Part shown: in pieces, positions 50,563 through 59,515 of the stretch | How positions within the stretch are numbered: position 1 is the stretch's first letter | Layout: the number at the start of each line of letters is the position of its first letter | Assembly (NCBI GenBank): GCA_052389915.1 | Contig: JBQTHL010000078.1 | Span: 1-64,000 of the forward strand | Reading direction: 5' to 3' | DNA from: Panacagrimonas sp052389915 | GTDB lineage: Bacteria; Pseudomonadota; Gammaproteobacteria; Nevskiales; Nevskiaceae | Length of the DNA stretch: 64,000 nucleotides | Program-made: the position numbers and the translations under genes | The notes under the pieces: generated by a model | Told to the model about the DNA's origin: nothing | The model's input: the letters and a program-made list of their open reading frames with translations, nothing else | Databases searched by the model: none

Positions 50563-51552
50563 ATGGCTGAATACCAGAACATCTTCACGCGACTTCAGGT
50601 GAACGCGCCGGCGTATCCCGGCGTGCCGCTCATCCCCGGTACCAGCGACGGCATGCGCGAAGTCAAACCGTTCTTTGCCTACTGGATGGGAAAGATCGGG
50701 GACGCGCAGATCGGTCCGATCTACCTGGGCTGGCTCGGCGTTACCTCGGCCGCGTGCTTCCTCATCGCCTTCGAGATCATCGGCCTCAACATGCTCGCCT
50801 CGGTGAACTGGGACCCGGTCCAGTTCGTGCGCCAGTTGTTCTGGCTGGCGCTGGAACCGCCGCCGCCGGGGGCCGGACTCTGCGCCTTCTGTCCGTTGAA
50901 CGAGGGTGGCTGGTGGCAGATGGCCGGGTTCTTCCTGACGGCGTCCTTGCTCCTCTGGTGGTTACGAATGTACCGGCGTGCGAAGGCACATGGCATGGGC
51001 ACGCACGTGGCTTGGGCTTTCGCCGCTGCTATCTGGCTGTATCTCGTACTGGGCTTCATCCGCCCGCTGCTGATGGGGAGCTGGGGAGAGGCAGTACCTT
51101 TCGGAATTTTCCCGCACCTGGACTGGACCGCCGCGTTTTCCATCCGCTACGGGAATCTGTTCTACAACCCGTTCCACATGCTCTCGATCGCCTTCCTGTA
51201 CGGCGCAACGCTGCTGTTCGCCATGCATGGCGCCACCATCCTCGCGGTGAGCCGTTACGGCGGCGAGCGCGAGATCGAGCAGATCGTCGATCGCGGCACC
51301 GCGTCCGAACGCGCCGCGTTGTTCTGGCGCTGGACCATGGGGTTCAACGCGACCATGGAATCGGTGCATCGCTGGGCCTGGTGGTTCGCGGTGTTGTGCC
51401 CGCTCACCGGTGGCATCGGCATCCTGCTCACCGGCACGGTGGTCGATAACTGGTACCTCTGGGGTATCGAGCACGGCATCGTCGCCGCTTACCCCGAGGT
51501 GTTCACGCCCGTGGCCGATCCGGCCACCGCTGCAACGGGAGCCGGCCAATGA
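50563..51552 (+). CDS. pufM: Photosynthetic reaction centre M subunit
   Basis: A 329-residue five-helix partner of PufL. MAEYQNIFTRLQVNAPAYPG at the N-terminus, GKIGDAQIGPIYLGWLG, and NPFHMLSIAFLYGATLLFAMHGATILAVSRYGGEREIEQ with the special-pair and iron His ligands. Length is normal. It overlaps pufC by ATGA. Confidence 0.98.
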   Translation: MAEYQNIFTRLQVNAPAYPGVPLIPGTSDGMREVKPFFAYWMGKIGDAQIGPIYLGWLGVTSAACFLIAFEIIGLNMLASVNWDPVQFVRQLFWLALEPPPPGAGLCAFCPLNEGGWWQMAGFFLTASLLLWWLRMYRRAKAHGMGTHVAWAFAAAIWLYLVLGFIRPLLMGSWGEAVPFGIFPHLDWTAAFSIRYGNLFYNPFHMLSIAFLYGATLLFAMHGATILAVSRYGGEREIEQIVDRGTASERAALFWRWTMGFNATMESVHRWAWWFAVLCPLTGGIGILLTGTVVDNWYLWGIEHGIVAAYPEVFTPVADPATAATGAGQ

Positions 51553-52685
51553 AAAAGCATGAGCTTGGCGACCACGCGATCCTGCTGAGTCATGCAATCC
51601 TGATCTTCGCAGCGGCTGCGTTCATCGCGGGTTGCGAGCGGCCGCCGGTGGGAACGACCCAGAGCGGCTTCCGGGGTACCGGCATGGCCGAAGTCCAGAA
51701 CCCGCGCCTGGCCGCCGCCCAGGCGGCCGGAAACGTGGCTCCTGCCCCGCTACCCGCGATATCCGCCGGCGGCCCGCCGGCGTCCAGCGTCTACAAGAAC
51801 GTCAAGGTCCTGGGCGATCTGAGCGTGGGCGAATTCACTCGCACTATGGTCGCCATCACCAACTGGGTGGCGCCGAAAGAAGGCTGTGCTTATTGCCATA
51901 ACCCGGCCGACATGGCTTCGGACGAGAAGTACACCAAGCTCGTTTCGCTGCGCATGATCCAGATGACGCAACACGTCAACGCGACGTGGAAGCCGCACGT
52001 CGCCGATACGGGCGTCACCTGTTACACATGCCATCGCGGGCAACCCGTCCCAGCCGAAATCTGGTTCGCGCCCGAAGCATCCGGCGGGAAATTCGCCGGC
52101 AACAAGGCTAGCCAGAACGCGGCCGCGCCCATTGTTGGGCTCACCTCGCTGCCCAACGACCCGTTCTCGTCGCTTCTGGTTGGAGACGACGGCATCCGAA
52201 CCGTTTCTACCACCGCACTGCCGGCCGGCAACCGGAGTTCGATCAAGCAGACCGAGTGGACATATGGGCTGATGATTCACATGTCCCAGTCTCTGGGAGT
52301 GAACTGCACCTATTGCCACAACAGCCGCTCGTTCACTTCCTGGGATTCGAGCCCGCCGACGCGCGCCGTGGCGTGGCACGGCATCCGCATGGTGCGCGAC
52401 CTCAACACCAACTACCTCATCCCGCTCAAAGACAGCTTGCCCCCGCAACGGCACGGCCCGACCGGTGACGCGCCCAAGCTGTATTGCGGCACCTGTCACC
52501 AAGGCGCGGCCAAACCGCTCAACGGCGCGAAGATGGTGGGGGACTATGCCGCGCTGGCCGGTCCGATAGCCGCGCCGGCTGCACCGGCGCCAGTCGAGGC
52601 CGGTCCCGCCGAAGGAGAGCCTGCACCTGAGGGTGATCCCGCCGCCGAAGTGACCGAGCCGGCAGCGGAGGAATCGGGGACCTAG
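51549..52685 (+). CDS. pufC: Reaction centre tetrahaem cytochrome subunit
   Basis: Periplasmic electron donor to the oxidised special pair. The 378-residue lipoprotein has a lipobox (AAFIAGC) after a hydrophobic signal and four CxxCH haem sites: CAYCH, CYTCH, CTYCH and CGTCH, with axial Met residues in MIQMTQH and LMIHMSQ. The last ~45 residues are an Ala/Pro/Glu-rich tail. ATGA overlap with pufM. Confidence 0.98.
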   Translation: MKKHELGDHAILLSHAILIFAAAAFIAGCERPPVGTTQSGFRGTGMAEVQNPRLAAAQAAGNVAPAPLPAISAGGPPASSVYKNVKVLGDLSVGEFTRTMVAITNWVAPKEGCAYCHNPADMASDEKYTKLVSLRMIQMTQHVNATWKPHVADTGVTCYTCHRGQPVPAEIWFAPEASGGKFAGNKASQNAAAPIVGLTSLPNDPFSSLLVGDDGIRTVSTTALPAGNRSSIKQTEWTYGLMIHMSQSLGVNCTYCHNSRSFTSWDSSPPTRAVAWHGIRMVRDLNTNYLIPLKDSLPPQRHGPTGDAPKLYCGTCHQGAAKPLNGAKMVGDYAALAGPIAAPAAPAPVEAGPAEGEPAPEGDPAAEVTEPAAEESGT

Positions 52686-52699
52686 ACCGGCCTCGTGGA

Positions 52700-52723
52700 G
52701 ACAGGCTATGTAAGTAGCCTGTC
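52700..52723. terminator. Hairpin between convergent pufC and hydrolase genes
   Basis: GACAGGCTA (52700-52708), loop TGTAAG, TAGCCTGTC (52715-52723) is a perfect 9-bp stem between the pufC stop and the end of the minus-strand hydrolase gene, whose stop codon lies inside it. No T-run follows on either strand, so termination would be weak or factor-assisted. Confidence 0.45.
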
Positions 52724-53728
52724 CTGAAATTCCGGTCGTGCTTCTGCAGGAGGATCCGCGCGAGCAACTTGCGCGTTGAGCGACTCGCTTGAATCGTGAT
52801 CTCCGAGAAAGATTCGAAGCTTGGCGGAGAATTCGCCGGGCCGTTCGTAATGAACCAGTGCACCAGTGTCGAATGGCTTTACGTGCCAGTTGCTTCGTGA
52901 CTGTGTCCAGTCCGCGGAGCTGAAATCCCGGAAGTCTCCGCGCCTGCCGTGCGGCAACCACACCGGTAGTGCGAGGCGCTCGTAAACGTCGCGAATATCC
53001 GAGCGGGAAAGGCGCATTGACAGAAACGCCAGCGGCGCGTGTCGTGCGCCCGGTTGATGGCTGCTGAGGTAGGCGTAGTCGGCGACGTGTTCGTGAATCC
53101 GCTTGCTGCCATAGGTGCGCCGAAGGAAGTAGCGAATGCTCCTCCGGCTCGCCAGCAAGTCGTACAAGCCCTGGCTCCACCATGGAAAGCTATACAGCTT
53201 GAGCAACCCCGGAATCTCGCGCGTGCCGCCCGCAGGTCCGCGCAGCTTCTCCGCGCCGCGGTTGAAGCCGGTGGGCGTGACGAGCGTCAACGTCCTCACG
53301 CGCTGCGGCCGTTGAACTGCGGCGAGTGCCACGAACTCCGAGGAGAGTGACAGCCCGACGACATCGACCGCTACACCCCGTGCGTCCTGCTCGATCACAT
53401 CGAGCATGTCGTGGATCGCATCGACGTAGAGCTGCACGTTGTAGTCGCGATCCGAAAATCCGAAACCCGGCAGATCCACCGCATACACGCGACGAGCCCC
53501 CCGCATGCGCTCGAACAATGGGCGCATTTCGTATGCGGACGGTGCGGCATTGATGCTGTGGACGAGGAGCAGTGGAGTGCCCGACCCTGCCGTGTAGTAG
53601 CTCAGCCTCCCGGTCCGGCCGGTGCTGTGGCGGCGGGTGCCGGAAACTGCATTCGGCAGTAACGGAAGAATCGGGACGTTGGAGTCCCGGTGCGCAGCTT
53701 GCGCGTCGCCGAAGTCGGAAGCATTCAT
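52706..53728 (-). CDS. Alpha/beta hydrolase beside the puf operon
   Basis: A 340-residue alpha/beta hydrolase. GTPLLLVHSINAAPSAYEM is the oxyanion region, DLPGFGFSDRDYN a standard strand-5 segment, and VGLSLSSEF the nucleophile elbow (Ser in GLSLS). FLGDHD and the C-terminal segment may hold the acid; a catalytic His is not obvious. It is distinct from BchO as far as I can tell. A hydrolase next to pufC occurs in some gammaproteobacterial clusters, with unknown function. It is coupled to a 56-residue membrane ORF upstream (TAAATG). Confidence 0.8.
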   Translation of the reverse strand: MNASDFGDAQAAHRDSNVPILPLLPNAVSGTRRHSTGRTGRLSYYTAGSGTPLLLVHSINAAPSAYEMRPLFERMRGARRVYAVDLPGFGFSDRDYNVQLYVDAIHDMLDVIEQDARGVAVDVVGLSLSSEFVALAAVQRPQRVRTLTLVTPTGFNRGAEKLRGPAGGTREIPGLLKLYSFPWWSQGLYDLLASRRSIRYFLRRTYGSKRIHEHVADYAYLSSHQPGARHAPLAFLSMRLSRSDIRDVYERLALPVWLPHGRRGDFRDFSSADWTQSRSNWHVKPFDTGALVHYERPGEFSAKLRIFLGDHDSSESLNAQVARADPPAEARPEFQDRLLT

Positions 53729-53899
53729 TTAGACGCTCCGATCAATGCCGGCCGCTTTGGCGCCTGCTTGATTGCCCGGAGACGTGTACCCGTTCTCGCA
53801 TTCTGCCTCCTTCACCTGGAGCAACTCCCATAGGCCGACACCCACGGCGATGAAGAGGGCAACAGCGACGAGCCACAGCGACCGGCTGGCTGACGGCAT
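53729..53899 (-). CDS. 56-residue single-span membrane protein upstream of the hydrolase
   Basis: ATG 53899 opens a 56-codon frame whose TAA touches the ATG of the hydrolase (TAAATG). The product has one hydrophobic helix near the N-terminus (LWLVAVALFIAVGVGLWELL) and a short polar tail rich in Ala and Gly. An in-frame stop lies directly upstream, so the start is fixed. No family recognised. Coupling suggests it anchors or assists the hydrolase at the photosynthetic membrane. Confidence 0.6.
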   Translation of the reverse strand: MPSASRSLWLVAVALFIAVGVGLWELLQVKEAECENGYTSPGNQAGAKAAGIDRSV

Positions 53900-54229
53900 C
53901 GTCTACTGTGGTTTCGGGAGAGGCCTGTCCCGCCTGAGGCCCTGTTATCGCCAATGCGATCACGGCGAACGGGAGGGGATAGGAAGATCGAGTCACCGAG
54001 GTTCCCTCTACGGCTATAAGTGAACCAGTGCCACGGCACCTTGCGTGCCCAGCTCGCCGAAGAACCGCGGACACCGCTTGAACTAGCGCAAAACCATAGA
54101 GGTTAAGGCACTCTACGCCTCACCAGATCAGGTTGATGCCGTAGTCCGCCTAGACGCTGCCGTTGCTCATCAGCGTCAAGCCTTCGACCTGCGCCTACAC
54201 CATCAGTACCCGACCAAAAGGAGATCACC
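53900..54229. other. Intergenic stretch without a convincing gene
   Basis: I see no supportable complete gene. The last 130 bases contain a plus-strand frame reading SPDQVDAVVRLDAAVAHQRQ and on, which looks like a decayed protein end but matches nothing I know. Composition changes here from the high GC of the hydrolase side to the A+T-richer repeat gene, so this probably includes the left junction of an insertion. Confidence 0.4.
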
Positions 54230-54352
54230 ATGCAAGCGGCAGGTTCTCCAAACTCTCAGGCAGTAGATCGACGCGCACCGTTTTGCGGAGACATGAATGC
54301 CCACAGCTCTGAAGAGATACAGAGTTTTCATTGCGAGTCCTGGCGGACTTGA
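54230..54352 (+). CDS. Possible 40-residue leader ORF overlapping the DUF4062 gene
   Basis: A strong AAAGGAG ribosome site (54217-54223) precedes ATG 54230; the 40-codon frame (MQAAGSPNSQAVDRRAP...) ends at TGA 54350-54352, 56 bp inside the next gene. No domain. It may be a real leader that couples translation, or a leftover start from an interrupted gene whose body was replaced by the insertion. Confidence 0.3.
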   Translation: MQAAGSPNSQAVDRRAPFCGDMNAHSSEEIQSFHCESWRT

Positions 54353-56372
54353 GAAGCTGCGAAAAAAATTCAAAGAGATCCTTGACGAGTACAACCGTTT
54401 GGAAGCCATTCCACGCGGCGCTTATTTTGAGCCGGTCGGCTGGGAAGAAACATTGCCGGGTCGAGGACGACCGCAAGCACGTATCAACAAGGATCTGAAG
54501 ACCTGTGATTACGCGGTCTTTCTGTTTCATGACCGCTGGGGTTCTACTCCCGAGATAGCGGGTCGATTTTCCTCCGGATGCGAAGAAGAGTGGGCGATCG
54601 CAGACCAGATGTGTGGCGATCAGACGATGCTCGATTTGATACTGTTCTTTTTGCCGGTACCGACGGCACAGCTTGCCGATCCAGGAGAACAGTTACGCAA
54701 GCTCATAGCTTTCCGCGAAACGCATGAGAGAGACAAGAAGTACATGTTCAAGCCGTTGCGGGGCGAGAGAGGATTTGCTCCCGAATTGAGGGCTGTGCTG
54801 GCCGGTTGGTTAAGAACGCACGACGGCCCAATTGCCACCACCAGCGAGTCAAGCTCGCAGTTCCCGGGCTCAGAGCCAACTTTGAATGGCCTGCAACTGA
54901 TGGGAACTCCCGAGTTGGTCGGCGAGAGTGCCGAGGGCGCTACATCCTTCTTGCTGCGAAGGGTCTCCAATCAGATCGAAGCCGGACGCTGCGAAACTGC
55001 ATTAGAGCTTGCTCAAGCTGCCTTCTATCTGGCTCGTACGCCGATTAGCCGAGCCATCGCGATATACACGCAAGGCTATCTGCTTGGTGAACTTCATCGA
55101 AGTACAGAAGCAATAGCGGTGTACGACACGCTGCTGGATAGCTTCGGAACCGCAACCGAATTGCCGCTACCAGAGCTAGTCTCGAAGGCTATGTTCAACA
55201 AGGGCGGAACTCTCCGCGAGCTCGGTCGAAACGAGGAAGCGATAGAGGTATACGACGCGTTGCTCGTTACTTTCGGGGCAGCTACACAATCGCCATTGAG
55301 AGAGCAGGTGGCCAAAGCAATGGGAAAAAGAGCCGTCACCCTTGGTCTTCTGGGGCGCCATGACGAGGAACTCGCAGGTTACGACGCGCTGATCGCGACG
55401 TTCAGGAAAACGTCCGAAGCTCCCTATCGAGATCAGGTTGTCCGGGCGAACTTCAATAAGGGTGTGTCCCTCGGCGAGTTAGGGCGTTTCAAAGAATCAA
55501 TCGCTGCATACGAAATGCTGATTGCCGACACTGGAGCGACCTCCGAATTGCCGCTTCTCGAACATATTGCAAAGGCGATGGTTAACAAAGGAGCGATGCT
55601 GCATCACCTTGGTAACCATGAAGAAGCAATCGCAACTTACGACACGATGCTGGCTAGATTCGGTGATGCCGCGGAGCCGTCTCTAAGCTTCCCCGTTGCC
55701 AAGGCGATGTTCAACAAGGGTATAGAGCTGGGCCTAGTCGGCCGTAATGACGAGGAACTCGATCAATATGACACCCTCCTTTCGCGCTTCAGCGGAGCTG
55801 ATGAGTTACCGCTACGCGAACAGGTTGCTCAGGCTGCGTTCAACAGAGCTGCAAGGCTTGATCAACTTGAACGCGAAGAAGAAGCCCTAGAGGCATACGA
55901 TGCGCTGATTGCCACACTCAACACGAGTATTGAATTGCCGCTACGTGAGCTGATCGCCAAAGCGATCGTCAATAGAGCAAATTTGATTGGTCAGCTAGGA
56001 GATTTTGAACAAGAACTGGCAGCTTATGACTCGCTACTCGTGAGCTTCGGCGCGGCCACCGAGTTGCCCTTGCGGGTCGCGGTTGCACAAGGTGCGTTCA
56101 ACAAGGCTGAGACGCTCGGACGGCTACAACGTTTCCAAGAAGAGATTGCGGTTCTCGATCTGTTGCTTTCGACTCTTAGCTCAGCCATCGAGCTGCCGCT
56201 ACGTGAGTTGGCGGCGAAAGCAATGTTCAATAAGTGCGTAGCGCTGCGCAAAGTGGGGCGGGATCAAGAAGCGGTAGTGCTGTACCAAGAACTGACTACA
56301 GCGTTTGACGCCTCGGAAAGTGCAGTGATCGCTTTCGCCATCGTGAAAGCTCTCGCTCAAATCGGTAGTTGA
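54297..56372 (+). CDS. DUF4062-like N-terminal domain plus nine TPR-like repeats
   Basis: A 691-residue cytoplasmic protein. Residues 7-170 begin RVFIASPGGLEKLRKKFKEI and continue with PVGWEETLPGRGRPQARINK and CDYAVFLFHDRWGS, a DUF4062/TIR-like fold used as an N-terminal module in bacterial defence and signalling proteins. From 283 to 669 there are nine repeats of exactly 43 residues (consensus ELPLRE.vAKAMFNKG.tL, then .eLGR.eEAia.YDaLla.FG.at), each a TPR-like helix pair. No NTPase domain is present. ATG 54297 has GCGGAG ahead. It is more A+T-rich than the genes on both sides and splits the photosynthesis cluster. Probably acquired, possibly a phage- or stress-sensing protein; not part of photosynthesis as far as can be seen. 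Confidence 0.82.
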   Translation: MPTALKRYRVFIASPGGLEKLRKKFKEILDEYNRLEAIPRGAYFEPVGWEETLPGRGRPQARINKDLKTCDYAVFLFHDRWGSTPEIAGRFSSGCEEEWAIADQMCGDQTMLDLILFFLPVPTAQLADPGEQLRKLIAFRETHERDKKYMFKPLRGERGFAPELRAVLAGWLRTHDGPIATTSESSSQFPGSEPTLNGLQLMGTPELVGESAEGATSFLLRRVSNQIEAGRCETALELAQAAFYLARTPISRAIAIYTQGYLLGELHRSTEAIAVYDTLLDSFGTATELPLPELVSKAMFNKGGTLRELGRNEEAIEVYDALLVTFGAATQSPLREQVAKAMGKRAVTLGLLGRHDEELAGYDALIATFRKTSEAPYRDQVVRANFNKGVSLGELGRFKESIAAYEMLIADTGATSELPLLEHIAKAMVNKGAMLHHLGNHEEAIATYDTMLARFGDAAEPSLSFPVAKAMFNKGIELGLVGRNDEELDQYDTLLSRFSGADELPLREQVAQAAFNRAARLDQLEREEEALEAYDALIATLNTSIELPLRELIAKAIVNRANLIGQLGDFEQELAAYDSLLVSFGAATELPLRVAVAQGAFNKAETLGRLQRFQEEIAVLDLLLSTLSSAIELPLRELAAKAMFNKCVALRKVGRDQEAVVLYQELTTAFDASESAVIAFAIVKALAQIGS
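55143..56303 (+). repeat. Nine tandem 129-bp coding repeats
   Basis: Codons 283-669 of the DUF4062 gene fall into nine units of 43 codons with no insertion or deletion between units. Each begins near FGxxTELPLRE and ends near YDALLAT. DNA identity between units is moderate, so they are old duplications kept in register, or the family's normal repeat architecture. Confidence 0.85.
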
Positions 56373-56426
56373 TGAGGAATGTCGTAAGAGCCATTAAGTC
56401 CGCCTTTGAGAAGCCCGCTTGAGTTG

Positions 56427-57245
56427 TTACAGGGCTCTGGCCTCTATCTTTCGATCTGGGGACTGACGCGGCATCGTCTGCCGCCGCGATCGCAGCCCCC
56501 AATCCCACAGCGCGTTGGAAGGAATCGGCAGCATCAGGAACCAATGCTCGATCGTGGCCAGGGTCAGGAGCGTGGCCAGAAAGCTCAGGCCGATGGCGTC
56601 TGCGTCCGGGATTCCGTCTGCGAAAGCGAGCTGCCACAGGACCACGGCGCCGATGGTGCCGACGGTCACGGATACCGGGAACAGCAGGTTCATCGGTCGG
56701 CGAGCGAAGTAGCTTTGCAGATACCGGAGATGATCGGGCAGGAATTCTTCGCTGAGATTCCGTGCCCCGAAAAACACGTTGAGCTTGGCGCTCTGGCGTG
56801 AGATCCACAGGATCACGAAGGTTTCCAGTCCGAGCTGGTTGGGTGCCTCCCAGGTGAGCACGGCAATCGTCAGCGCGCCGAGCAGCAGCGCGATCTCGTG
56901 GTACAGGATGGCCTCGATGGCGTAAGCCACGCGGCGCCAGCCGGAACTTCCGGGCGGGCAGGCCGTGGTACGCGGCCCCGTGACGAAACCCATCAGGAAA
57001 CTCATTTCCAGCCATCCCCAGACGAGCAGCGCGCAGGCGAACGCGCAATAGGCGGCACTGGCGCCGGTGTCCGTCGCGGAGGCGGACAGAGCGTAGAGCG
57101 CGCAGATCAGCACGACGCTGGCTCCGGCCAGGCTCCAGCGGAAGGTGCGGCGCGGCAGGCCGTCCAGGTACAGGATCGCGCCGGTGCTGAACCACCACAG
57201 GAACAGGGTGAAGAGGATCGGCAGTCCGTGCGTGGACAAGGTCAC
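56427..57245 (-). CDS. puhE: PuhE, photosynthetic complex assembly protein
   Basis: A 272-residue membrane protein of the DUF3623/PuhE family: LPILFTLFLWWFSTGAILYLDGLPRRT at the N-terminus, WGWLEMSFLMGFVTGP and FYHEIALL-type helices, ending in a basic cytoplasmic tail. It helps limit bacteriochlorophyll and assemble the RC-LH1 complex. GTG 57245 lies 10 bp after the acsF stop; the longer upstream frame is acsF in another phase. It is the last gene of the puh operon. Confidence 0.93.
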   Translation of the reverse strand: MTLSTHGLPILFTLFLWWFSTGAILYLDGLPRRTFRWSLAGASVVLICALYALSASATDTGASAAYCAFACALLVWGWLEMSFLMGFVTGPRTTACPPGSSGWRRVAYAIEAILYHEIALLLGALTIAVLTWEAPNQLGLETFVILWISRQSAKLNVFFGARNLSEEFLPDHLRYLQSYFARRPMNLLFPVSVTVGTIGAVVLWQLAFADGIPDADAIGLSFLATLLTLATIEHWFLMLPIPSNALWDWGLRSRRQTMPRQSPDRKIEARAL

Positions 57246-57255
57246 GATGGAGCGC

Positions 57256-58320
57256 TTACCAGGCCGGGGCCAGGCGCACGTCCTGCGGTAGGGCGTGGGT
57301 CTTTGCGGGAAGGAAATAAAGTCGTATGAACGTCGCTGCGGCACTGGCTACAAGGCCGAGCCGTTTGAACGTCGAGAGCACACCGCCTTGTGCCTTGGCC
57401 GCCGCATGGGCCTTGTTGATCCGCAGCAGCTTCTCCAGGCCGGTGCGGAAACGAGGGTCGTCGAGATTCAGCGTGAGCGGAAACACCTGGCGCGAAATTT
57501 CGCTGGTGATGCGGAATACGGTGAAGTCGTAGTCCGTCGGATTCATGTTGAGCGCCTTGTGCATTTGTGGACGATCATGATCGCGCACGAACATCGTGGC
57601 GAAAACGGCGAGCACGAAGAAGCGGATCCACAGCTTGTTGGTGCCGGCGAGCAATTTCGGGTTGGCTCGCATCAGCAGAGCAAAGGCTTCGCCGTGGCGG
57701 AACTCGTCGTTGCACCACCGATCGAACCACTGGAAGATCGGATGGAAGCGCAGCGTAGGGTACTTCTCGATCTGGCGGAAGATGGTGATGTAGCGCGCGT
57801 AGCCGATCTTCTCCGACAGGTAGGTCGCGTAGAAGATGAACTTGGGGCTGAAGTACTTGTACTTCTTGGCGCGCGTGAGAAAGCCCAGGTCCACCGCGAT
57901 GCCGAAGTCCTTGAGCCACTGGTTGATGAAGCCGGCGTGTCGCGCCTCGTCGCGCGCCATGTAGCCGAACAGGGCCTGCATGTCCGGGTTCTTCGATTTT
58001 TTCTTGATGTCGGCGTAGAGCACGCAGCCGGAAAATTCGGCGGTGACCGAGCTGATCATGAAGTCCACGAATTCCTGGTACAGGCCTTCGGGCAGGTGCG
58101 AGTAGTCCTTGTCGAGATCGGCGGGCCGCTGGAAATGCGTGGCGTTGACGTCGGCCTCGAATTCGGCGATCAGCGCGTCCCACTGCTTGCGGATGGGGCT
58201 GACGTAGATGCGGTCCATCGCGTCGAAGTCGGTCGTGTAGAAGCGTGGCGAAAGCAGGGTGTCCTGCTGCGCGCGCTGGGTGGATTCGTTGGGCGCGCGT
58301 CCGGCGACGGTGCTGGTCAT
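57256..58320 (-). CDS. acsF: Aerobic Mg-protoporphyrin IX monomethyl ester cyclase
   Basis: Oxygen-dependent di-iron enzyme forming ring E of chlorophyllide. The 354-residue protein has the ferritin-like ligands in EFSGCVLYADI, YMARDEARHAGF and CNDEFRHGEAFAL (ExxH pairs). Its presence, and no bchE in the window, indicates bacteriochlorophyll synthesis in air. ATG 58320 overlaps puhC by ATGA. Confidence 0.97.
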   Translation of the reverse strand: MTSTVAGRAPNESTQRAQQDTLLSPRFYTTDFDAMDRIYVSPIRKQWDALIAEFEADVNATHFQRPADLDKDYSHLPEGLYQEFVDFMISSVTAEFSGCVLYADIKKKSKNPDMQALFGYMARDEARHAGFINQWLKDFGIAVDLGFLTRAKKYKYFSPKFIFYATYLSEKIGYARYITIFRQIEKYPTLRFHPIFQWFDRWCNDEFRHGEAFALLMRANPKLLAGTNKLWIRFFVLAVFATMFVRDHDRPQMHKALNMNPTDYDFTVFRITSEISRQVFPLTLNLDDPRFRTGLEKLLRINKAHAAAKAQGGVLSTFKRLGLVASAAATFIRLYFLPAKTHALPQDVRLAPAW

Positions 58321-58838
58321 GAGGGTCTCTCGTTGCCTTGGGATGGCGTTCCCGATGCGGGCGTGAGTGCAACAGGGTCGGTCATGCCTGGCGTTTTTTC
58401 GGTGAGCAGCCGCGCGAAGACCGCGGCGTTGGTCGGTCCGAAGGAGCCGAGGTCGATCAAGCGCTTCGTCGTCGGGTCTTCCAGCAGCAGTCGGCCGTCG
58501 CTGCGACCGGTAAGCAGGAACGCCGGAAGAGGTCCGATGCCCTGGCGTTTGCGATCCCGCGCCAGGCCGCGCAACGTACCGCGCAGAAAGCCGTTGGTGC
58601 CGGGAGCCACGCGCTCGATCAACTCGTCGGTGGCGGCGTCGTGCACGGTGATACTGCCGTCCCTCTGGTCCTGAAAGCGAAGCTCTCGCTCCGCGACGAT
58701 GGTCATCTGCGGCGTTCGCAGATCGCCCACGCCGGTGAGGCGCACAGCGGCGACCAGAGCGAGCGTGATGCCGATCAGCGCCATCGCGGCATAGAGCGGC
58801 AGCCTGGGAAACGAAGCGTCGTGCGAATGCTCGCTCAT
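58317..58838 (-). CDS. puhC: PuhC, photosynthetic complex assembly protein
   Basis: A 173-residue protein with one N-terminal membrane helix (PLYAAMALIGITLALVAAVRL) and a periplasmic domain (ERELRFQDQRDGSITVHDA, GTNGFLRGTLRGLARDR). Needed for normal RC-LH1 organisation in Rhodobacter. ATG 58838 has GGGGTT upstream on its strand; it lies 14 bp after puhB and overlaps acsF by ATGA. Confidence 0.93.
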   Translation of the reverse strand: MSEHSHDASFPRLPLYAAMALIGITLALVAAVRLTGVGDLRTPQMTIVAERELRFQDQRDGSITVHDAATDELIERVAPGTNGFLRGTLRGLARDRKRQGIGPLPAFLLTGRSDGRLLLEDPTTKRLIDLGSFGPTNAAVFARLLTEKTPGMTDPVALTPASGTPSQGNERPS

Positions 58839-58852
58839 GGGGTTCTCGTCTA

Positions 58853-59515
58853 TCAGGCCGCGGCCACGTCGCCCGGCGGGTGCTCGACTGCGGGCGTGCC
58901 AGCAAGTGCAGATGCCCTGATCGGCAGCGCGGTACCGCCCGTATTGGTCGCCATCACGCGCGCCAGCAGTTCGGCGACGGTCGCGGCCTGCGGGACGCAG
59001 CGCAGCATCGGCTCGGTGCGACGGAATCGCCAGGGTCGCGCGTGCGGCCACAGGTGCGCGTAGGCAATCTGTTCGCCTTCGATGAAGCTAAGAGGGATAT
59101 CGCCGGTGCCGTCCGAGTGCAGGCGCAGGCCGGCAGCCTCGATGACCCTGAACGGAAAGTTGAACGTGATCTCCAGCACGATGCCCATGCGCATCACCAC
59201 GCGACGATCCGTGAGCGTGTACCAGGTCGCGCGCGCTGTGAGCCAGGCGACGAGCGCGAGCATCGCAAGCGCGAATAAGGCCACCGGAAGCAGCCACGAC
59301 ATGGCCGTGATCGCGTCCATCGCCGTGCCGCCGTCCATGAGCACGTTGCCGCCGCGCAGCGCGAGGATGATCGCGAAATAGACCGCCAGGGTGCGGCCGT
59401 GAAACGCGCGGCGATAGAGCGAGATCCAGTCGGGTGCGCCCTGCCAGAGAATGCGCTCGCCCTTCGGCAGCGCCTCCGGCAGTTCGCGCACCGTGGTGGC
59501 GGCTTCGTGCGTCAT
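58853..59515 (-). CDS. puhB: PuhB, reaction-centre assembly protein
   Basis: A 220-residue membrane protein with a bPH2-like pleckstrin-homology domain (WYTLTDRRVVMRMGIVLEITFNFPFRVIE) and about three helices. ALPKGERILWQGAPDW is the PuhB N-terminal signature. It assists reaction-centre assembly. ATG 59515 overlaps the puhA stop by ATGA. Confidence 0.94.
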   Translation of the reverse strand: MTHEAATTVRELPEALPKGERILWQGAPDWISLYRRAFHGRTLAVYFAIILALRGGNVLMDGGTAMDAITAMSWLLPVALFALAMLALVAWLTARATWYTLTDRRVVMRMGIVLEITFNFPFRVIEAAGLRLHSDGTGDIPLSFIEGEQIAYAHLWPHARPWRFRRTEPMLRCVPQAATVAELLARVMATNTGGTALPIRASALAGTPAVEHPPGDVAAA

